A stretch of DNA of 64,000 bases from Massilia sp. (lineage in GTDB: Bacteria; Pseudomonadota; Gammaproteobacteria; Burkholderiales; Burkholderiaceae_D): positions 1 through 64,000 of the forward strand of contig JANYGW010000049.1 of the NCBI GenBank assembly GCA_025359245.1, in the 5' to 3' direction. This document shows, piece after piece, positions 1 through 10,468 of the stretch. The notes beneath the pieces were generated by a model, which was given only the letters and a program-made list of their open reading frames with translations, searched no databases and was not told the origin of the DNA. Numbering within the stretch: the stretch's first letter is position 1; each line of letters opens with the position of its first letter. A program made the position numbers and the translations under genes.

Positions 1-57
1 GCTGCTGATGCGCCGCTGGCTGCTGATCCTGTCGAAGGCACACTGAAAAGCGCATAA
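1..57 (+). CDS. 3' end of an unidentified gene (partial)
   Basis: The first 18 codons read without interruption into a TAA at 55-57 and encode an Ala/Asp-rich tail ending in EGTLKSA. The open frame and the gap before the next gene suggest the C-terminus of a gene that begins outside the window. Nothing identifies its function, and the stretch is short enough to be chance. Confidence 0.4.
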   Translation, partial: AADAPLAADPVEGTLKSA

Positions 58-138
58 GCAAAGCTGATTTGATTCGTGTCCTTTTGATAGCTCGGGATTT
101 ATTCTGGTTCTACCCGAAACCTATCGAGAGAGACCACC

Positions 139-1146
139 ATGCTGTTGAAAAAGATAAGCCAGTCCCTGATCGCGCTGACGTTGTTGTCGCAAGCGGCCAT
201 TGCCGCCGATGTCACGCTGCTCAATGTCTCCTACGACCCGACGCGCGAACTGTACCAGGACTATAACGCGGCCTTCGCCAGGCAGTGGAAGGCCAAGACC
301 GGCGACACCGTCACGGTCAAGCAGTCGCATGGCGGCTCCGGCAAGCAGGCGCGTACCGTCATCGATGGCCTCGAGGCCGACGTTGTCACCCTCGGGCTCG
401 CTTATGACATTGACGCGGTCGCCGAACGCGGCCTGATCAAGCCCGACTGGCAAAAGCGCTTGCAGCACAACAGCTCGCCGTACACGTCGACCATCGTCTT
501 CCTGGTCCGCAAGGGCAACCCGAAAGGCATCAAGGATTGGAACGACCTGGTCAAGCCGGGCGTGTCGGTGATCACGCCGAATCCGAAAACCTCAGGCGGC
601 GCACGCTGGAATTACCTGGCCGCGTGGGGCTATGCGCTCAAGCAGCCGGGCGGCACCGAGGCCAGCGCGCGCGAATTCGTCAGCAAGCTGTTCAAGAACG
701 TGCCGGTGCTCGATTCCGGCGCGCGCGGCGCCACCACCACCTTCGTCGAACGCGGCATCGGCGACGTGCTGATCGCATGGGAAAACGAAGCCTTGCTGGC
801 GATCAAGGAACTGGGGCCGGACAAGGTCGATATCGTCGCGCCGTCGGTCAGCATCCTGGCCGAGCCCCCGGTCGCCCTGGTCGACAAGGTGGCCGACAAG
901 CACGGCACGCGCAAAGTCGCCGAAGCCTACCTGCAGTACTTGTACAGCGACGAAGGCCAGGAGATCGCGGCCAAGAACTACTACCGCCCGAGCGCCGGAA
1001 AAACCCTGAAAAAATATGCGGCCCAGTATCCGAAGGTGAAACTGTTCACGCTCGCCGAAGTGTCCGGCGACTGGACCAAGGCCCAGAAGACGCACTTTGC
1101 CGATGGCGGGCTGTTCGACCAGATCTACCTGCCGGGCAAGAGATAG
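139..1146 (+). CDS. sbp: periplasmic sulfate-binding protein of a sulfate ABC transporter
   Basis: The product is 335 residues, the usual size for the sulfate/thiosulfate-binding (Sbp/CysP) family. A Sec signal peptide covers about residues 1-22 with AIA-AD-like cleavage. Family signatures are visible: [15 protein letters not shown] near the mature N-terminus, the QSHGGSGKQ substrate-loop motif, and [19 protein letters not shown] in the middle. It should capture sulfate in the periplasm for a CysTWA-type permease. No permease or ATPase gene lies beside it here, so it either stands alone or serves a distant transporter. The ATG at 139 follows a purine-rich GAGAGAGACC stretch and begins directly with the signal peptide. 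Confidence 0.95.
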   Translation: MLLKKISQSLIALTLLSQAAIAADVTLLNVSYDPTRELYQDYNAAFARQWKAKTGDTVTVKQSHGGSGKQARTVIDGLEADVVTLGLAYDIDAVAERGLIKPDWQKRLQHNSSPYTSTIVFLVRKGNPKGIKDWNDLVKPGVSVITPNPKTSGGARWNYLAAWGYALKQPGGTEASAREFVSKLFKNVPVLDSGARGATTTFVERGIGDVLIAWENEALLAIKELGPDKVDIVAPSVSILAEPPVALVDKVADKHGTRKVAEAYLQYLYSDEGQEIAAKNYYRPSAGKTLKKYAAQYPKVKLFTLAEVSGDWTKAQKTHFADGGLFDQIYLPGKR

Positions 1147-1171
1147 CTGAGGCAGCAAGGCGTGGAGCGGC

Positions 1172-1501
1172 TCAATGCTTGAGTGCGTTATACAGTGCGA
1201 ACTGTATGCCGGACATGACCGTGATGGTCGAGATAGTGAGGGTAATCATCCACGCCTTGAGCCGTCCTTCCATTTGCGCCATCTCGATCCTGACTTGCGC
1301 GACGTCGGCCTTGAGTTGGGCGACGTCGACCTTGAGGGCGGCAACATCGGCCAGTAGTAGCGCGATGTCAGCCTCGACGCGGCAAACGCGTCCATCGAGA
1401 ATGCGTGCGTCCTCCCGCGCCCAGTCACTGGACTTGATCACCGCGATCTCCGATTTGATCGCATTGACCTCCCGCTCAAGAATGTCGATTCGCGCTTCCA
1501 T
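1172..1501 (-). CDS. small coiled-coil protein with a C-terminal membrane anchor
   Basis: This 109-residue protein is almost entirely heptad-rich helix over residues 1-82 (repeats such as ADVAALKVDVAQLKADVAQV), followed by a hydrophobic segment at about 84-105. That predicts a tail-anchored coiled-coil protein. A strong ribosome-binding region (GGAGAGGAGG) sits just upstream of the ATG, which supports it as a real gene. It converges on the sulfate-binding gene with about 25 bases between stops. Proteins of this shape are common and uncharacterised, and no specific function can be assigned. Confidence 0.75.
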   Translation of the reverse strand: MEARIDILEREVNAIKSEIAVIKSSDWAREDARILDGRVCRVEADIALLLADVAALKVDVAQLKADVAQVRIEMAQMEGRLKAWMITLTISTITVMSGIQFALYNALKH

Positions 1502-1593
1502 CCCCCTAGCCTCCTCTCCAGCCCAGCCTATGTCAAGCGCCGCACGGCGGCCTCGATTGAGGCACTCAGCACCTCGAAACCCGACAGGAAATC

Positions 1594-1926
1594 ATGAATA
1601 CGCCCATCACAAAAGCATACGCACTGGCCACCGCAATCGCCCTGGCCGCCTGCACCCACACGCCACAGGAAGCCAGCGCCGCACTGCCTCCGTTCAAACC
1701 AGCCGCATCGATCCAGAACCTGATGGCATCGATTGTCGATCCGCCGGCCGATGGCTTGTGGGAGTCGGTCAGCACCGAGACGAGCATCAAGGGCATCGAA
1801 GAAAGGCAGCCGCGCACCGACCCCGAATGGCTGGCCGTGCGCCACAATGCGATCGTGTTGCAGGGTATTTCGATCGGCACACAGGACGGCCGCGACGAGC
1901 TGCCGCTACTGGAAAAGGGCTCCTGA
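1594..1926 (+). CDS. small putative lipoprotein, possibly C-terminally truncated
   Basis: The 110-residue product has a short lipoprotein signal with the lipobox LAAC at about residues 17-20, so it is probably anchored in the outer membrane. The centre (IVDPPADGLWESV, then IEERQPRTDPEWLAVRHNAI) resembles a family of small betaproteobacterial lipoproteins that I recall as longer, with conserved sequence after the WLAVR segment. Here the protein ends soon after with an unrelated-looking tail, so a frameshift or truncation is possible. An AGGA ribosome-binding site precedes the ATG by five bases. Confidence 0.65.
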   Translation: MNTPITKAYALATAIALAACTHTPQEASAALPPFKPAASIQNLMASIVDPPADGLWESVSTETSIKGIEERQPRTDPEWLAVRHNAIVLQGISIGTQDGRDELPLLEKGS

Positions 1927-2051
1927 ACAAGGAGCGTGCGACCGGGACCGGCACGTTTAGCCGATCCGGTGCAATCACGTCGCGCCCGGGTTATGATCGG
2001 ATCTTCGCAGCGCTATTTCGCGCCAGGCTGTAATTACAAGGAGACCCAACG

Positions 2052-2936
2052 ATGGCCCGCATGACCCAACACGATTTCGATCCTGAGGTGCTCAAGCTGT
2101 TCGACCAGTACGTGCACGGCCAGATCGACAGGCGCGCTTTCCTGTCGCAGGCCGGCCGCTACGCCGTCGGCGGCGCCACCGCCGCCAGCTTGCTGATGGC
2201 GCTCTCGCCCAGCTTCGCCGCGCCTGTCGTGGCGCCGACCGATGCCCGCATCAAGACCGCCTACCTCGAATACCCGTCGCCGCTGGGCTACGGTACCGTG
2301 CGCGGTTACCTGGCGCAGCCGGCCAATCCCCATGGCCGGCTGCCGGTGGTGCTGGTGGCGCACGAGAACCGCGGCCTGAACCCGCATATCGAGGACATCG
2401 CGCGCCGTCTCGCGCTCGACGGCTTCATCGCCTTCGCGCCCGATGCGCTGTTCACGCTGGGCGGCTATCCGGGCAATGAAGACAAGGCGCGCGAACTGTT
2501 CGGCAAACTGGACCCGGCCAAGACCCGCGCCGATTTCGTCGCGGCGGCCGAAGCGCTCAAGAAAATCCCGGGCGGCAATGGCAAGCTGGGCGTGGTCGGT
2601 TTTTGCTGGGGCGGCGGCATCGCCAATTACCTGCCGACCGTGGTCAAGGGGATCGCTGCGGCAGTGCCGTTCTACGGCGCCGCGCCGCCGGCCGCCGAGG
2701 TGGCGAAAATGACGACGCCGTTGCTGATTCACGACGCCGAAAAGGACCAGGGCATCATGGCCAAGTGGCCCGACTACGAGGCGGCGCTCAAGGCCAACAA
2801 GGTCGACTACCAGCACTTCGTCTATGCGGGGGCGCAGCACGGCTTCAACAACGACACCACGCCGCGTTACGACGAGGCCGCGGCCAAGCTGGCGTGGCAG
2901 CGCACGGTGGAGTTCTTCCGCAAGCATTTGAGTTAG
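2052..2936 (+). CDS. Tat-exported dienelactone hydrolase family protein
   Basis: The 294-residue protein begins with about 30 cytoplasmic residues, then a twin-arginine motif (DRRAFLSQ) and a hydrophobic stretch ending in SFAAP, so it is likely exported folded by Tat. The hydrolase core shows the dienelactone hydrolase nucleophile elbow GFCWGGG with catalytic Cys. An Asp (HDAEKDQG) and a His (GAQHGFNND) come at the expected positions to complete a Cys-Asp-His triad. The family hydrolyses esters or lactones; the substrate here is unknown. An AAGGAGA ribosome-binding site lies eight bases before the ATG. The N-terminal extension before the RR motif is typical of exported members. Confidence 0.92.
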   Translation: MARMTQHDFDPEVLKLFDQYVHGQIDRRAFLSQAGRYAVGGATAASLLMALSPSFAAPVVAPTDARIKTAYLEYPSPLGYGTVRGYLAQPANPHGRLPVVLVAHENRGLNPHIEDIARRLALDGFIAFAPDALFTLGGYPGNEDKARELFGKLDPAKTRADFVAAAEALKKIPGGNGKLGVVGFCWGGGIANYLPTVVKGIAAAVPFYGAAPPAAEVAKMTTPLLIHDAEKDQGIMAKWPDYEAALKANKVDYQHFVYAGAQHGFNNDTTPRYDEAAAKLAWQRTVEFFRKHLS

Positions 2937-3045
2937 GCGGGAAGCCGCAGGCAGCGTCGCCGGCGAGCCAGCGGCCGCGCCTGATCCACGATGTCCATCG
3001 AGACCAGATCCGCTACGTCCTGACGCTATGCAGGACAGCAACGCG

Positions 3046-3474
3046 TCAGCGTTTGCGCGCCGGCGGCTCGCCTGGCGGACGGCTGTGCAGGAACGCCAGG
3101 TCATCCTCGTCGAGCAGCGCGCCAGGGATCGTGTCGACGCGGTCGACATCGATATCGGCGCCGTCGCGCACCACGGTGTCGCGCCCGGCCGCGGCGCGTT
3201 CGCCGGTGCCGCCGGCATCGCTGTCGCTGTCAAGATCGGCGTCGCCCACATCCGGGCCTGCCGTGCCGCCCGCGTGGCCCGCCTCAAGGTCGGATGTGGT
3301 GCCCGAACCGAGGTCGAGGCCTGCTTCGCCGGCCAGGCCGGCAGCACCGACCAGGTCGCTGCCGCTGTCGGACGAGTCGCTCGGTCCGAGCGCGCCGGTG
3401 CCGTGTCCGCGCCCGAGCCTGCGGCCGGGGGGATCGGGAAAATTGTCGGGATCGAGTGTGCTATTGCCAGCCAT
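3046..3474 (-). CDS. acidic Gly/Asp/Ser-rich hypothetical protein
   Basis: The 142-residue protein is low complexity and very acidic, with SD and GD runs (GPSDSSDSGSD, GDADLDSDSDAGG) and no signal peptide or membrane segment. It is probably disordered in the cytoplasm. A GGAGG ribosome-binding site five bases before the ATG supports expression. Very similar acidic proteins appear in Massilia-like genomes as hypothetical proteins, from memory. It stands alone, upstream of nothing on its own strand and downstream of the response-regulator operon's terminus. Function unknown. Confidence 0.75.
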   Translation of the reverse strand: MAGNSTLDPDNFPDPPGRRLGRGHGTGALGPSDSSDSGSDLVGAAGLAGEAGLDLGSGTTSDLEAGHAGGTAGPDVGDADLDSDSDAGGTGERAAAGRDTVVRDGADIDVDRVDTIPGALLDEDDLAFLHSRPPGEPPARKR

Positions 3475-3523
3475 GTCAGCCTCCGGAAAGTCCGTTGCAA
3501 CCTTCCGCTAGGCTAGTCATTTT

Positions 3524-4360
3524 TCACTCGGGGCGGCGCACGGCTTCCCATGGACGCCACTGCATGCGCTCGGTAATATCCATGCCCACGCCGCGGTAGC
3601 CGGTGAAGCGGCTGGCGCCGTCGAACATCGGCTCGCCGCTTACCTGCAGGTACTGGATGTCGCCATTGGCCCGGGTGCGGGTGTAGAGGAAATCGAGGAA
3701 GGGCCGGCGGCTGGCGATGTTGGCGTCGAGCGCGGCGCGCTCGTCGGCGTTCCAGCCGCCCTCGGCGCCTTCGGTGGCGCCGATGCCCAGCATCTCGGCC
3801 ACCGGACCGGAAAAGCGCGTCATATTGCCCTCGGCATCCTGTTCCCAGTACCAGTCGGACGACAGTTCGGTAAAGCGCTGGAAGCGCGCTTCGCTGGCGC
3901 GCAGTTCGGCCGTGCGCTCGAGCACGGTCTGCTCGAGCTGGCGGTTGTAGTCGGCCAGGCGGCGGTACAGCAGGCGCACTTCGAGCATGTTGTGGATGCG
4001 CGTCTGCACCTCAACCAGGTCGAACGGCTTGCTGACGAAATCCTTGGCGCCGGCCTTCAGGGCCTGCAGCTTGTGGCCAGGCTGGGCGGTGATGACCAGC
4101 ACCGGCAGGTAACCGCCCGGCTCGACCACCTTGAGCGCCTCGAGCACCTCGAAACCGTCCATGACCGGCATCTGCAAGTCGAGCAGGATCAGGTCGTAGC
4201 GGTGTTCCTGGTGCAGCCCCAGCACCTCGGTCGGCAGCTGGGTCGTGGTGATGTTGGTATAGCCGCCATTGCGCAGCATTTGCTCTAGCAGCATCACATT
4301 GGCTTCCTGGTCGTCGACGATCAGGATGCTGGCGTTCAGGATTTCAGATACTTCTAACAT
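3524..4360 (-). CDS. response regulator with receiver and PAS domains
   Basis: Residues 10-130 form a CheY-like receiver domain: acidic pocket IVDDQE, phosphoacceptor Asp61 in LILLDLQMPVMDG, Thr in VITAQ, and Lys in VSKPFD. A helical linker (about 130-165) leads into a PAS domain (about 165-275; WYWEQDAEGNMTRFSG and the PAC tail GYRGVGMDITE). There is no DNA-binding or enzymatic output, so it probably relays signals by protein contact. It is the third gene of a minus-strand operon, 21 bases after the hybrid kinase that most likely phosphorylates it. The start has only a weak ribosome-binding site, which suggests coupled translation. Confidence 0.9.
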   Translation of the reverse strand: MLEVSEILNASILIVDDQEANVMLLEQMLRNGGYTNITTTQLPTEVLGLHQEHRYDLILLDLQMPVMDGFEVLEALKVVEPGGYLPVLVITAQPGHKLQALKAGAKDFVSKPFDLVEVQTRIHNMLEVRLLYRRLADYNRQLEQTVLERTAELRASEARFQRFTELSSDWYWEQDAEGNMTRFSGPVAEMLGIGATEGAEGGWNADERAALDANIASRRPFLDFLYTRTRANGDIQYLQVSGEPMFDGASRFTGYRGVGMDITERMQWRPWEAVRRPE

Positions 4361-4381
4361 AAAAGCTTTCAGTGATGATGA

Positions 4382-6673
4382 CTACAGGCCGGGTTCGGCA
4401 ATCGACCCCAGGCCGCTTTCGGCTGCATGTTCCAACGCCGTGTCGAGCGCTTCCATGAATTCGCGTACGCGGATTGGTTTGGTCAGGTAGCGGAAAAATC
4501 CCGCTTCCAATCCTTTTTCTATGTCGCGCGGCATGGCGTTGGCCGACAGCGCCAGCACCGGAATATGTGCGGTGGCCGGATCCTGCTGCAGCAGGTGCAG
4601 CGCATCGTAGCCGCTGATGCCGGGCAGGTTGATGTCCATCAGGATCAGGTCGGGCAAATAGGCGCGCGCCAGTTCGATGCCGAGGTGACCGTCGACGGCA
4701 GTCAGCAGGCGCAGGTCGCCGCGCCGTGCGATCAGCTGTTCGACCAGCGCCAGGTTGGCCGGATTGTCTTCCACGTACAGCAAGGTCGGCTGGTCGGCGC
4801 GTTCGCGCATGGCCGCGTTGCGCCGTTCCAGCGCCAGTTCGTCGATCGGATCGAGCACCAGCACCGGCGGCTCGGAGGCGGCAAATTCGACCCAGAACAC
4901 CGAGCCGACGCCGACGCTGCTTTCGACGCCGATGATGCCGCCCATCAGTTCGACCAGCTGCTTGGTCACCACCAGGCCGATGCCGGTGCCCTCTTCCGAC
5001 TGGTTTTCCTGGCCCAGGCGGTTGAACGGCTGGAACAGGTGCGCCACCTGCTCGGGCGCCAGGCCGATGCCGGTATCCTTGACGCTGATGCGGATCCGGT
5101 CCTTGCCGCTGACGACGCACTGCACCAGCACCGCGCCGCCGGCGGCGTTGTACTTGATCGCATTCGACAGCAGGTTGATCATCACCTGCTTGACGCGGGT
5201 GCGGTCGGCGTGCACATAGAACAGCTTGTCGAACTTGGGGAACTCGAGGTGGATGCCGCGCTTGACCGCCTGCGGGCCGACCATGTCGTGGCAATCCTGC
5301 AGCACGTCGGACAGCGACATCGATTCCTGCGACATGGTGACCTTGCCCGATTCGATCATGGCCAGGTCGAGGATCTCGTTAATCAGGCGCAGCAGGTACC
5401 AGCCGCCCTTGAGGATCTGGTCGATCGAACGCTGCTGGTGCGGCGGCGGCGCCGGCACTTCGGACGCCATCAGCTGGGCGAAGCCGAGCACCGCGTTGAG
5501 CGGCGTGCGCAATTCGTGGCTCATCGACGACAGAAATTCGGACTTGGCGCGGTTGGCCTTCTCGGCGGCGGCGCGCGCCTTTTCCAGCTCGGCGTTGGTC
5601 TCTTGCAACGCGTGGTCGAACATCTTGCGCTCGGTGACGTCGCGCGCCGCGGCGAACACGCCCTGCAGCTTGCGCTCGCGGTCGTGGAAGGTGGTGGCGT
5701 TGTACGACACCACGGTCTGCTTGCCGTCGCGCGCCAGCGCGGTCAGCTCGTAGTTGGTGACCTTGCCTTCGCGCAGCACGCGCGCGATGGCTTCCTCGGC
5801 CCGTTCCGGCTCGGTGAAATAATTCTTGAACGGCGCGCCGATCAATTCATCGCGGGTGCAGCCGGTCAGCTGCTCCATCTGCGAATTGACATCGCTGATG
5901 ATGCCGCGCGGGTCGGCCGCGATCAACGCATCGACGTTCGATTCGATCAGCGAACGCGTATAGAACTGCTGGTCGCGCAGGCGCTGGTCGAGCAGCGACT
6001 GCTCTTCCTCGGCCTGCTTGCGCACCGTGTTGTCGGTGCCGATCAGCAGGTAGCCGATCACCTTGCCGACCGCGTCGCGCAATGCCGTGACCGACACCAG
6101 CGCCGGAATCCGGCTGCCGTCCTTGCGGATGTAGGTCAGCTCGTAAATGTCTTCCATGCCGCGCATGGCCTTGAATACCATGGCCTCGAAACCGGGACGG
6201 ATGGCCTCGCCCATTTCGCTCGAGAGCACATGGGCGCGCGCGATCAGCTCCTGGTGGTCCGAGATATTGGCCGGGGTCAGCTTGTCGACCACTTCGGCCG
6301 CCGTGTAGCCGAGCATGCGTTCGGCGCCGACGTTGAAAATCTGGATCACACCCTGCGAATCGGTGGCGATGCTGGAGAAATTGGCGCTGTTGAAGATCGC
6401 GTCCTGCAGCGCACCGGCCTTGAGCATCGGACCTTCGTTGAGCGCGCGTTCGAATTCCCTGCGCGCGCGGATCGCTGATTGCACCTTGAAAAACAGCAAG
6501 GTCAGGAAAATCGACAGCAGGATGATGGACGCCTTGATCAGGTTGACCGCGCCTTCGGACTCGACCGCGTAGCTGAGCGCGATGCCGCCCACCAGCAACA
6601 GCACCGCCAGCGTGGCGGCAAAGCCGACCAGGATCAGCCGCTCGATCGAGGAATTGTTAATCAGCTTGATCAT
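4382..6673 (-). CDS. membrane hybrid histidine kinase (PAS-PAS-HisKA-HATPase-REC)
   Basis: The product is 763 residues. Two membrane segments (about 10-36 and 42-62) are followed by two PAS/PAC domains (about 85-215 and 220-355). Next come a HisKA domain with His386 in SHELRTPLNAV, an HATPase domain with N-box (INLLSNAIKYN) and G-boxes (DTGIGL, GTGIGL), and a C-terminal receiver with Asp680 in LMDINLPG. It should autophosphorylate and pass phosphate internally or to the adjacent response regulator. The ATG at 6673 overlaps the TGA of the upstream Crp-like gene as ATGA, so translation is coupled. An open frame continues upstream, but it lies inside the regulator gene and looks like shadow coding. 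Confidence 0.93.
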   Translation of the reverse strand: MIKLINNSSIERLILVGFAATLAVLLLVGGIALSYAVESEGAVNLIKASIILLSIFLTLLFFKVQSAIRARREFERALNEGPMLKAGALQDAIFNSANFSSIATDSQGVIQIFNVGAERMLGYTAAEVVDKLTPANISDHQELIARAHVLSSEMGEAIRPGFEAMVFKAMRGMEDIYELTYIRKDGSRIPALVSVTALRDAVGKVIGYLLIGTDNTVRKQAEEEQSLLDQRLRDQQFYTRSLIESNVDALIAADPRGIISDVNSQMEQLTGCTRDELIGAPFKNYFTEPERAEEAIARVLREGKVTNYELTALARDGKQTVVSYNATTFHDRERKLQGVFAAARDVTERKMFDHALQETNAELEKARAAAEKANRAKSEFLSSMSHELRTPLNAVLGFAQLMASEVPAPPPHQQRSIDQILKGGWYLLRLINEILDLAMIESGKVTMSQESMSLSDVLQDCHDMVGPQAVKRGIHLEFPKFDKLFYVHADRTRVKQVMINLLSNAIKYNAAGGAVLVQCVVSGKDRIRISVKDTGIGLAPEQVAHLFQPFNRLGQENQSEEGTGIGLVVTKQLVELMGGIIGVESSVGVGSVFWVEFAASEPPVLVLDPIDELALERRNAAMRERADQPTLLYVEDNPANLALVEQLIARRGDLRLLTAVDGHLGIELARAYLPDLILMDINLPGISGYDALHLLQQDPATAHIPVLALSANAMPRDIEKGLEAGFFRYLTKPIRVREFMEALDTALEHAAESGLGSIAEPGL

Positions 6674-7407
6674 TTGCTTACGTTCTCCTGGCGCAGGCGC
6701 ACGTCCGACAGCAGGCGCGCGAATTCCTTCTTGACGACGGCGTAGCATTCGCACACGTCGGCCTCCAGCCCTTTCCGGTCGAGCACGGTGATATGGCCGC
6801 GCCGGTAGCTGATGTAACCGTAGCCCTGCAGGCGCCCGGCCGCCTCGGTGACGCCCTCGCGCCGGACGCCGAGCATGTTGGCGATCAATTCCTGGGTCAT
6901 GGTCAGGTCGTTGCGCGGCAACCGGTCGAGCGTCAACAGCAGCCAGCGGCACAGCTGCTGCTCGACCGAATGGTGGCGGTTGCACACCGCCGTTTGCGCC
7001 ATCTGGGTCAGCAGCGCCTGGGTGTAGCGCAGCAGCAAGCGCATGACTGGGCCGCCGCGGTTGAATTCCTCGATCAGCACCGGGGCCGGCACGCGGTAGC
7101 CCATGCCGCCGGTCTGGACGATCGCGCGGCTGGGCGTGGTATTGCCGCCCATGAACAGCGAAACCCCGAGGATGCCCTCGTTGCCGACGCCGGCAATTTC
7201 GGACGAGCCGCCGTTTTCCAGCAGGTAGTGCAGCGACACGATGGAGGTGGTGGGAAAGTACGCGTATTGCAGCTTGCCGCCCGATTCATACAGCACATCG
7301 CCCAGTTGCATCGGCACCAGTTCCAGATGGGGCGACAGACGGTCGAAGTCCGCATCGAGCATGGCGGCAAGCAGGTGATTCTGGTTTGGATCGTTTTTAC
7401 TGGACAT
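6670..7407 (-). CDS. Crp/Fnr family transcriptional regulator
   Basis: The 245-residue protein has an N-terminal cyclic-nucleotide-binding-like beta-roll (about 20-140) and a C-terminal winged helix (MTQELIANMLGVRREGVTEAAGRL, with the usual QELIANMLGV recognition region). The phosphate-binding cassette of true CRP proteins is not evident, so the ligand is probably not cAMP. The start at 7407 (MSSKNDPNQN) follows an AGAGGTAG stretch; in-frame codons further upstream add a Cys/Pro-rich tail that looks non-coding. It heads the operon with the hybrid kinase and response regulator. It is a paralog of the regulator at 39709-40422. Confidence 0.9.
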   Translation of the reverse strand: MSSKNDPNQNHLLAAMLDADFDRLSPHLELVPMQLGDVLYESGGKLQYAYFPTTSIVSLHYLLENGGSSEIAGVGNEGILGVSLFMGGNTTPSRAIVQTGGMGYRVPAPVLIEEFNRGGPVMRLLLRYTQALLTQMAQTAVCNRHHSVEQQLCRWLLLTLDRLPRNDLTMTQELIANMLGVRREGVTEAAGRLQGYGYISYRRGHITVLDRKGLEADVCECYAVVKKEFARLLSDVRLRQENVSK

Positions 7408-7615
7408 ATAGAGGCTACCTCTGCTTCCAGCGGCACTTGGGTGAGTTGGCGGACAGGGTAACACGGGGGTATCACCTTCCATGCAAGAATGTATTCCATT
7501 TCCCCCATGCACGTATGTGCGTTACCGAACGTACCACAGCGGCGATTTACACCTAGGTTGCTAATTGCCCTGCGTATATACTTGGAATTCAGTGGAAATG
7601 CATGCAAGGGGTCCA

Positions 7616-10468
7616 ATGAAACACCTGTTTCGCAAGGTACGTCTGTCGGTCTCGGTCTCGGCCGCGCTGACGCTGCTGTTCGGCCTGGCATTGACGCTGT
7701 TGCTGTTCGCCTCGGTCCGGCGGGTCGAAACCCAGACCGCGAAAATCCGCTTCCACGAAGACGCCACCTTGCGCATCCACGCCATTTCCTGGGGCTTGAA
7801 CGATGCGGTCGAACAGGTGCTGGTGGTGAACCAGCTGTTTCGCACCGTCGGCAGCGTCAGCAAGGAGCAATTCAACTCCTTCGTCGCCCCGCTGCTGCAG
7901 CGCTACCCGGAAATCCAGGCGCTGAGCTACTCGCGCCTGCTGATGGACGCCGACCGCGCGCGCTACGAAGCGCAGATGCGCACCCGCTTTCCCGACTACC
8001 GGATCACCGAATGGGTCAACGACGTGCAGCGCAAGGCCGCGCTGCGCGACAGCTACAACGTGGTCGAATACATCCAGCCGTACGAAGGCAACGAAGCCGC
8101 GTTCGGCCTGGACACCTCGCGCACCGACGACCAGATCGACGCGCGGCTGCGCTCGCGCAAGAGCGGCGAAGCGGTCGCCACCGGGCTGCTGTCGCTGGTC
8201 CAGCACAAGGGCTACCATACCGGCTTCCTGGTGCTCGCGCCCGTGTACCTGCGCGGCGCCCCGATCGACACCGAAGCGCTGCGCCAGCGCGCCGTGGTGG
8301 GCGAGACCGAAGTCGTGTTCCGGGCCGACAACCTGTGCCACACCTTGCTGCGCAAGCATAATTTCCTCAACACGCCGGGCATGTCGGTGAGCATTTATGC
8401 GGCCAATTCGGCGCAGCAGTCGCAGCTGGCGTTTCGCGACGGCGCCAAGGTGTCGCGCGCCGTCGCGCCGGGACTGGTGCCGGCCTGGCTGCTGTTCGAC
8501 CAGGCCGAACCCGAAACGGCCAGCTTCGATGTGGCCGGCCGGGCCTGGTATGTGGAAGTGACCCAGGCCGCGGTGCCGTTCATGGCCACCCATAGCGGCT
8601 CGCTGTATGCGCTGCTGGGCGGCATTCTATCGAGCCTGCTCGCCACCGGCGCCGTGTACAGCCTGGTCACGCGCAAATCGGCCATCGAGCGCGTGGCCGG
8701 CGAGCGCACCTCGGCCCTGCGCAGCGCCAACGAACGCCTGTCCGAAGACCTGGCCGTGCGCATGCGCACCGAGAAGTCGCTGCGGCTGCGCGAAAAGGTC
8801 ATCGAAGTCTCGTCCAACGCGATCATCATCTGCAGCGCCCAAGCGCCCGACTACGCGATCGAATACGTCAACCCGGCGTTCGAATCGATCACCGGCTACG
8901 GCGCCACCGAGGTGCTGGGAAAAAGCCTGCGCAGCCTGCAGGGCGCCAGCCAGGACCAGCAGAACATCGAGGAAATCAGCGCCGCCCTGCGCGAGCAGCG
9001 CGAAGGCCACGCCGTGCTGCGCAACTACCGCAAGGACGGCACCGGTTACTGGAACGACCTGTTCATCTCGCCAGTGCGCGACGAAAACGGCGCCATCGTC
9101 AACTTCGTGGTGGCCCAGTACGACATCAGCGCCGTGATGCGCTACGAAGCCGAACTCGAATTCCAGGCCCGCCACGACGCGCTGACCGGGCTGGCCAACC
9201 GCAACCTGCTGCACGAGCGGCTCGAGCGCGCCATCGCCAACGCGCGCCACGGCGGCACCGAACTGTGGGTGGTGTTCGTCGACCTGGACCGCTTCAAGTT
9301 CGTCAACGACACGCTCGGCCACGAGGCCGGCGACATCCTGCTCAAGACGCTGGCCGACCGCCTGAAACTGGCGGTGCGCGAAGCCGACACGGTGGCGCGC
9401 ATGGGCGGCGACGAATTCGTGCTGGTGCTGCCCGAAGGGAGCAGCCGCGAGGCGGGCATGCAAGTCATCCAGGACATCATGCAGGCGATCGCCACCCCGC
9501 TGCTGATCCAGTCGCACGAGTTCTACCTGACCTGCTCGATCGGCATCGCCGCCTATCCGAGCGACGGCGGCAGCGCCGACGTGCTGACCAAGCACGCCGA
9601 CATCGCCATGTACCGGGCCAAGGAAATGGGGCGCAACACCTACCAGTTCTATACTTCCTCGATGAGCCAGCGCACGCTCGAACGGCTGGCGATCGAAGCG
9701 GACCTGCGCCACGCGCTCGAGCGCGACCAGTTCGGCCTGCACTACCAGCCCCAGATCGACCTGGCCAGCGGCGCCGTGGTCGGCATGGAAGTGCTGCTGC
9801 GCTGGCACCATCCGGTGCATGGGCTGATCGCGCCGGCGCGCTTCATCGCGCTGGCCGAAGAGATGGGACTGATCATCCCGATCGGGGCCTGGGTGCTGCG
9901 CGCCGCCTGCGAACAGACGCGCGCCTGGCAGCTGGCCGGGCTGGGCGAGCTGCGGGTGGCGGTCAACCTGTCGCCGCGCCAGTTCACCCAGAAGGGCCTG
10001 GCCCAGTCGATCGCGGCGATCCTGGCCGAAACCGGGCTCGAGGCGCGCCACCTGGAGCTGGAGCTGACCGAAAGCATGGTCATGACCGACGTCGACCACG
10101 CCATCACGATCCTGCGCGAGCTCAAGCGGCTGGGTGTGCAGATCGCCATCGACGACTTCGGCACCGGCTATTCGAGCCTGTCCTACTTGCGCCGCTTCCC
10201 GATCGACGTGCTCAAGATCGACCAATCCTTCGTCAGCGACATCACGCTTGAAGAAGACGGCGCCGCCATCGTGCGCACCATCATTTCGCTGGCCCACAGC
10301 CTGCGCCTGAAAGTGGTGGCCGAAGGGGTCGAGACGGACGCCCAGCTGGCCTACCTGCGCGAGCACCGCTGCGACCAGGTGCAGGGCTACTTGTTCAGCC
10401 GGCCGGTGGCGGCGCCCGATTTCGAAGCCTTGATCCGGACCGGCGTGCGGCTCGGCGCGCCGGCCTAG
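7616..10468 (+). CDS. CHASE-PAS-GGDEF-EAL cyclic-di-GMP turnover protein
   Basis: The product is 950 residues. A first membrane segment (about 14-34) precedes a periplasmic CHASE sensor (about 65-300), a second membrane segment (about 327-348), a short coiled coil, a PAS/PAC domain (about 390-510), GGDEF and EAL. The cyclase site MGGDEF is intact at 597-601 with an upstream inhibitory RxxD (READ). The EAL signature reads EVLLRW (Glu725) rather than EALLRW. The other phosphodiesterase motifs are present ([29 protein letters not shown]), so both activities look possible. The ATG at 7616 directly precedes the signal-anchor and follows AAGGGG. It is divergent from the Crp-like operon and overlaps the stop of the porin gene. 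Confidence 0.93.
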   Translation: MKHLFRKVRLSVSVSAALTLLFGLALTLLLFASVRRVETQTAKIRFHEDATLRIHAISWGLNDAVEQVLVVNQLFRTVGSVSKEQFNSFVAPLLQRYPEIQALSYSRLLMDADRARYEAQMRTRFPDYRITEWVNDVQRKAALRDSYNVVEYIQPYEGNEAAFGLDTSRTDDQIDARLRSRKSGEAVATGLLSLVQHKGYHTGFLVLAPVYLRGAPIDTEALRQRAVVGETEVVFRADNLCHTLLRKHNFLNTPGMSVSIYAANSAQQSQLAFRDGAKVSRAVAPGLVPAWLLFDQAEPETASFDVAGRAWYVEVTQAAVPFMATHSGSLYALLGGILSSLLATGAVYSLVTRKSAIERVAGERTSALRSANERLSEDLAVRMRTEKSLRLREKVIEVSSNAIIICSAQAPDYAIEYVNPAFESITGYGATEVLGKSLRSLQGASQDQQNIEEISAALREQREGHAVLRNYRKDGTGYWNDLFISPVRDENGAIVNFVVAQYDISAVMRYEAELEFQARHDALTGLANRNLLHERLERAIANARHGGTELWVVFVDLDRFKFVNDTLGHEAGDILLKTLADRLKLAVREADTVARMGGDEFVLVLPEGSSREAGMQVIQDIMQAIATPLLIQSHEFYLTCSIGIAAYPSDGGSADVLTKHADIAMYRAKEMGRNTYQFYTSSMSQRTLERLAIEADLRHALERDQFGLHYQPQIDLASGAVVGMEVLLRWHHPVHGLIAPARFIALAEEMGLIIPIGAWVLRAACEQTRAWQLAGLGELRVAVNLSPRQFTQKGLAQSIAAILAETGLEARHLELELTESMVMTDVDHAITILRELKRLGVQIAIDDFGTGYSSLSYLRRFPIDVLKIDQSFVSDITLEEDGAAIVRTIISLAHSLRLKVVAEGVETDAQLAYLREHRCDQVQGYLFSRPVAAPDFEALIRTGVRLGAPA

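Noticed and set aside
2034-3500. 488-codon minus-strand frame
   Set aside because: It covers the dienelactone hydrolase and acidic-protein genes in another frame; both real genes have good ribosome-binding sites and domains or composition.
4427-6478. 683-codon plus-strand frame
   Set aside because: Antisense to the hybrid kinase, with no recognisable domain.
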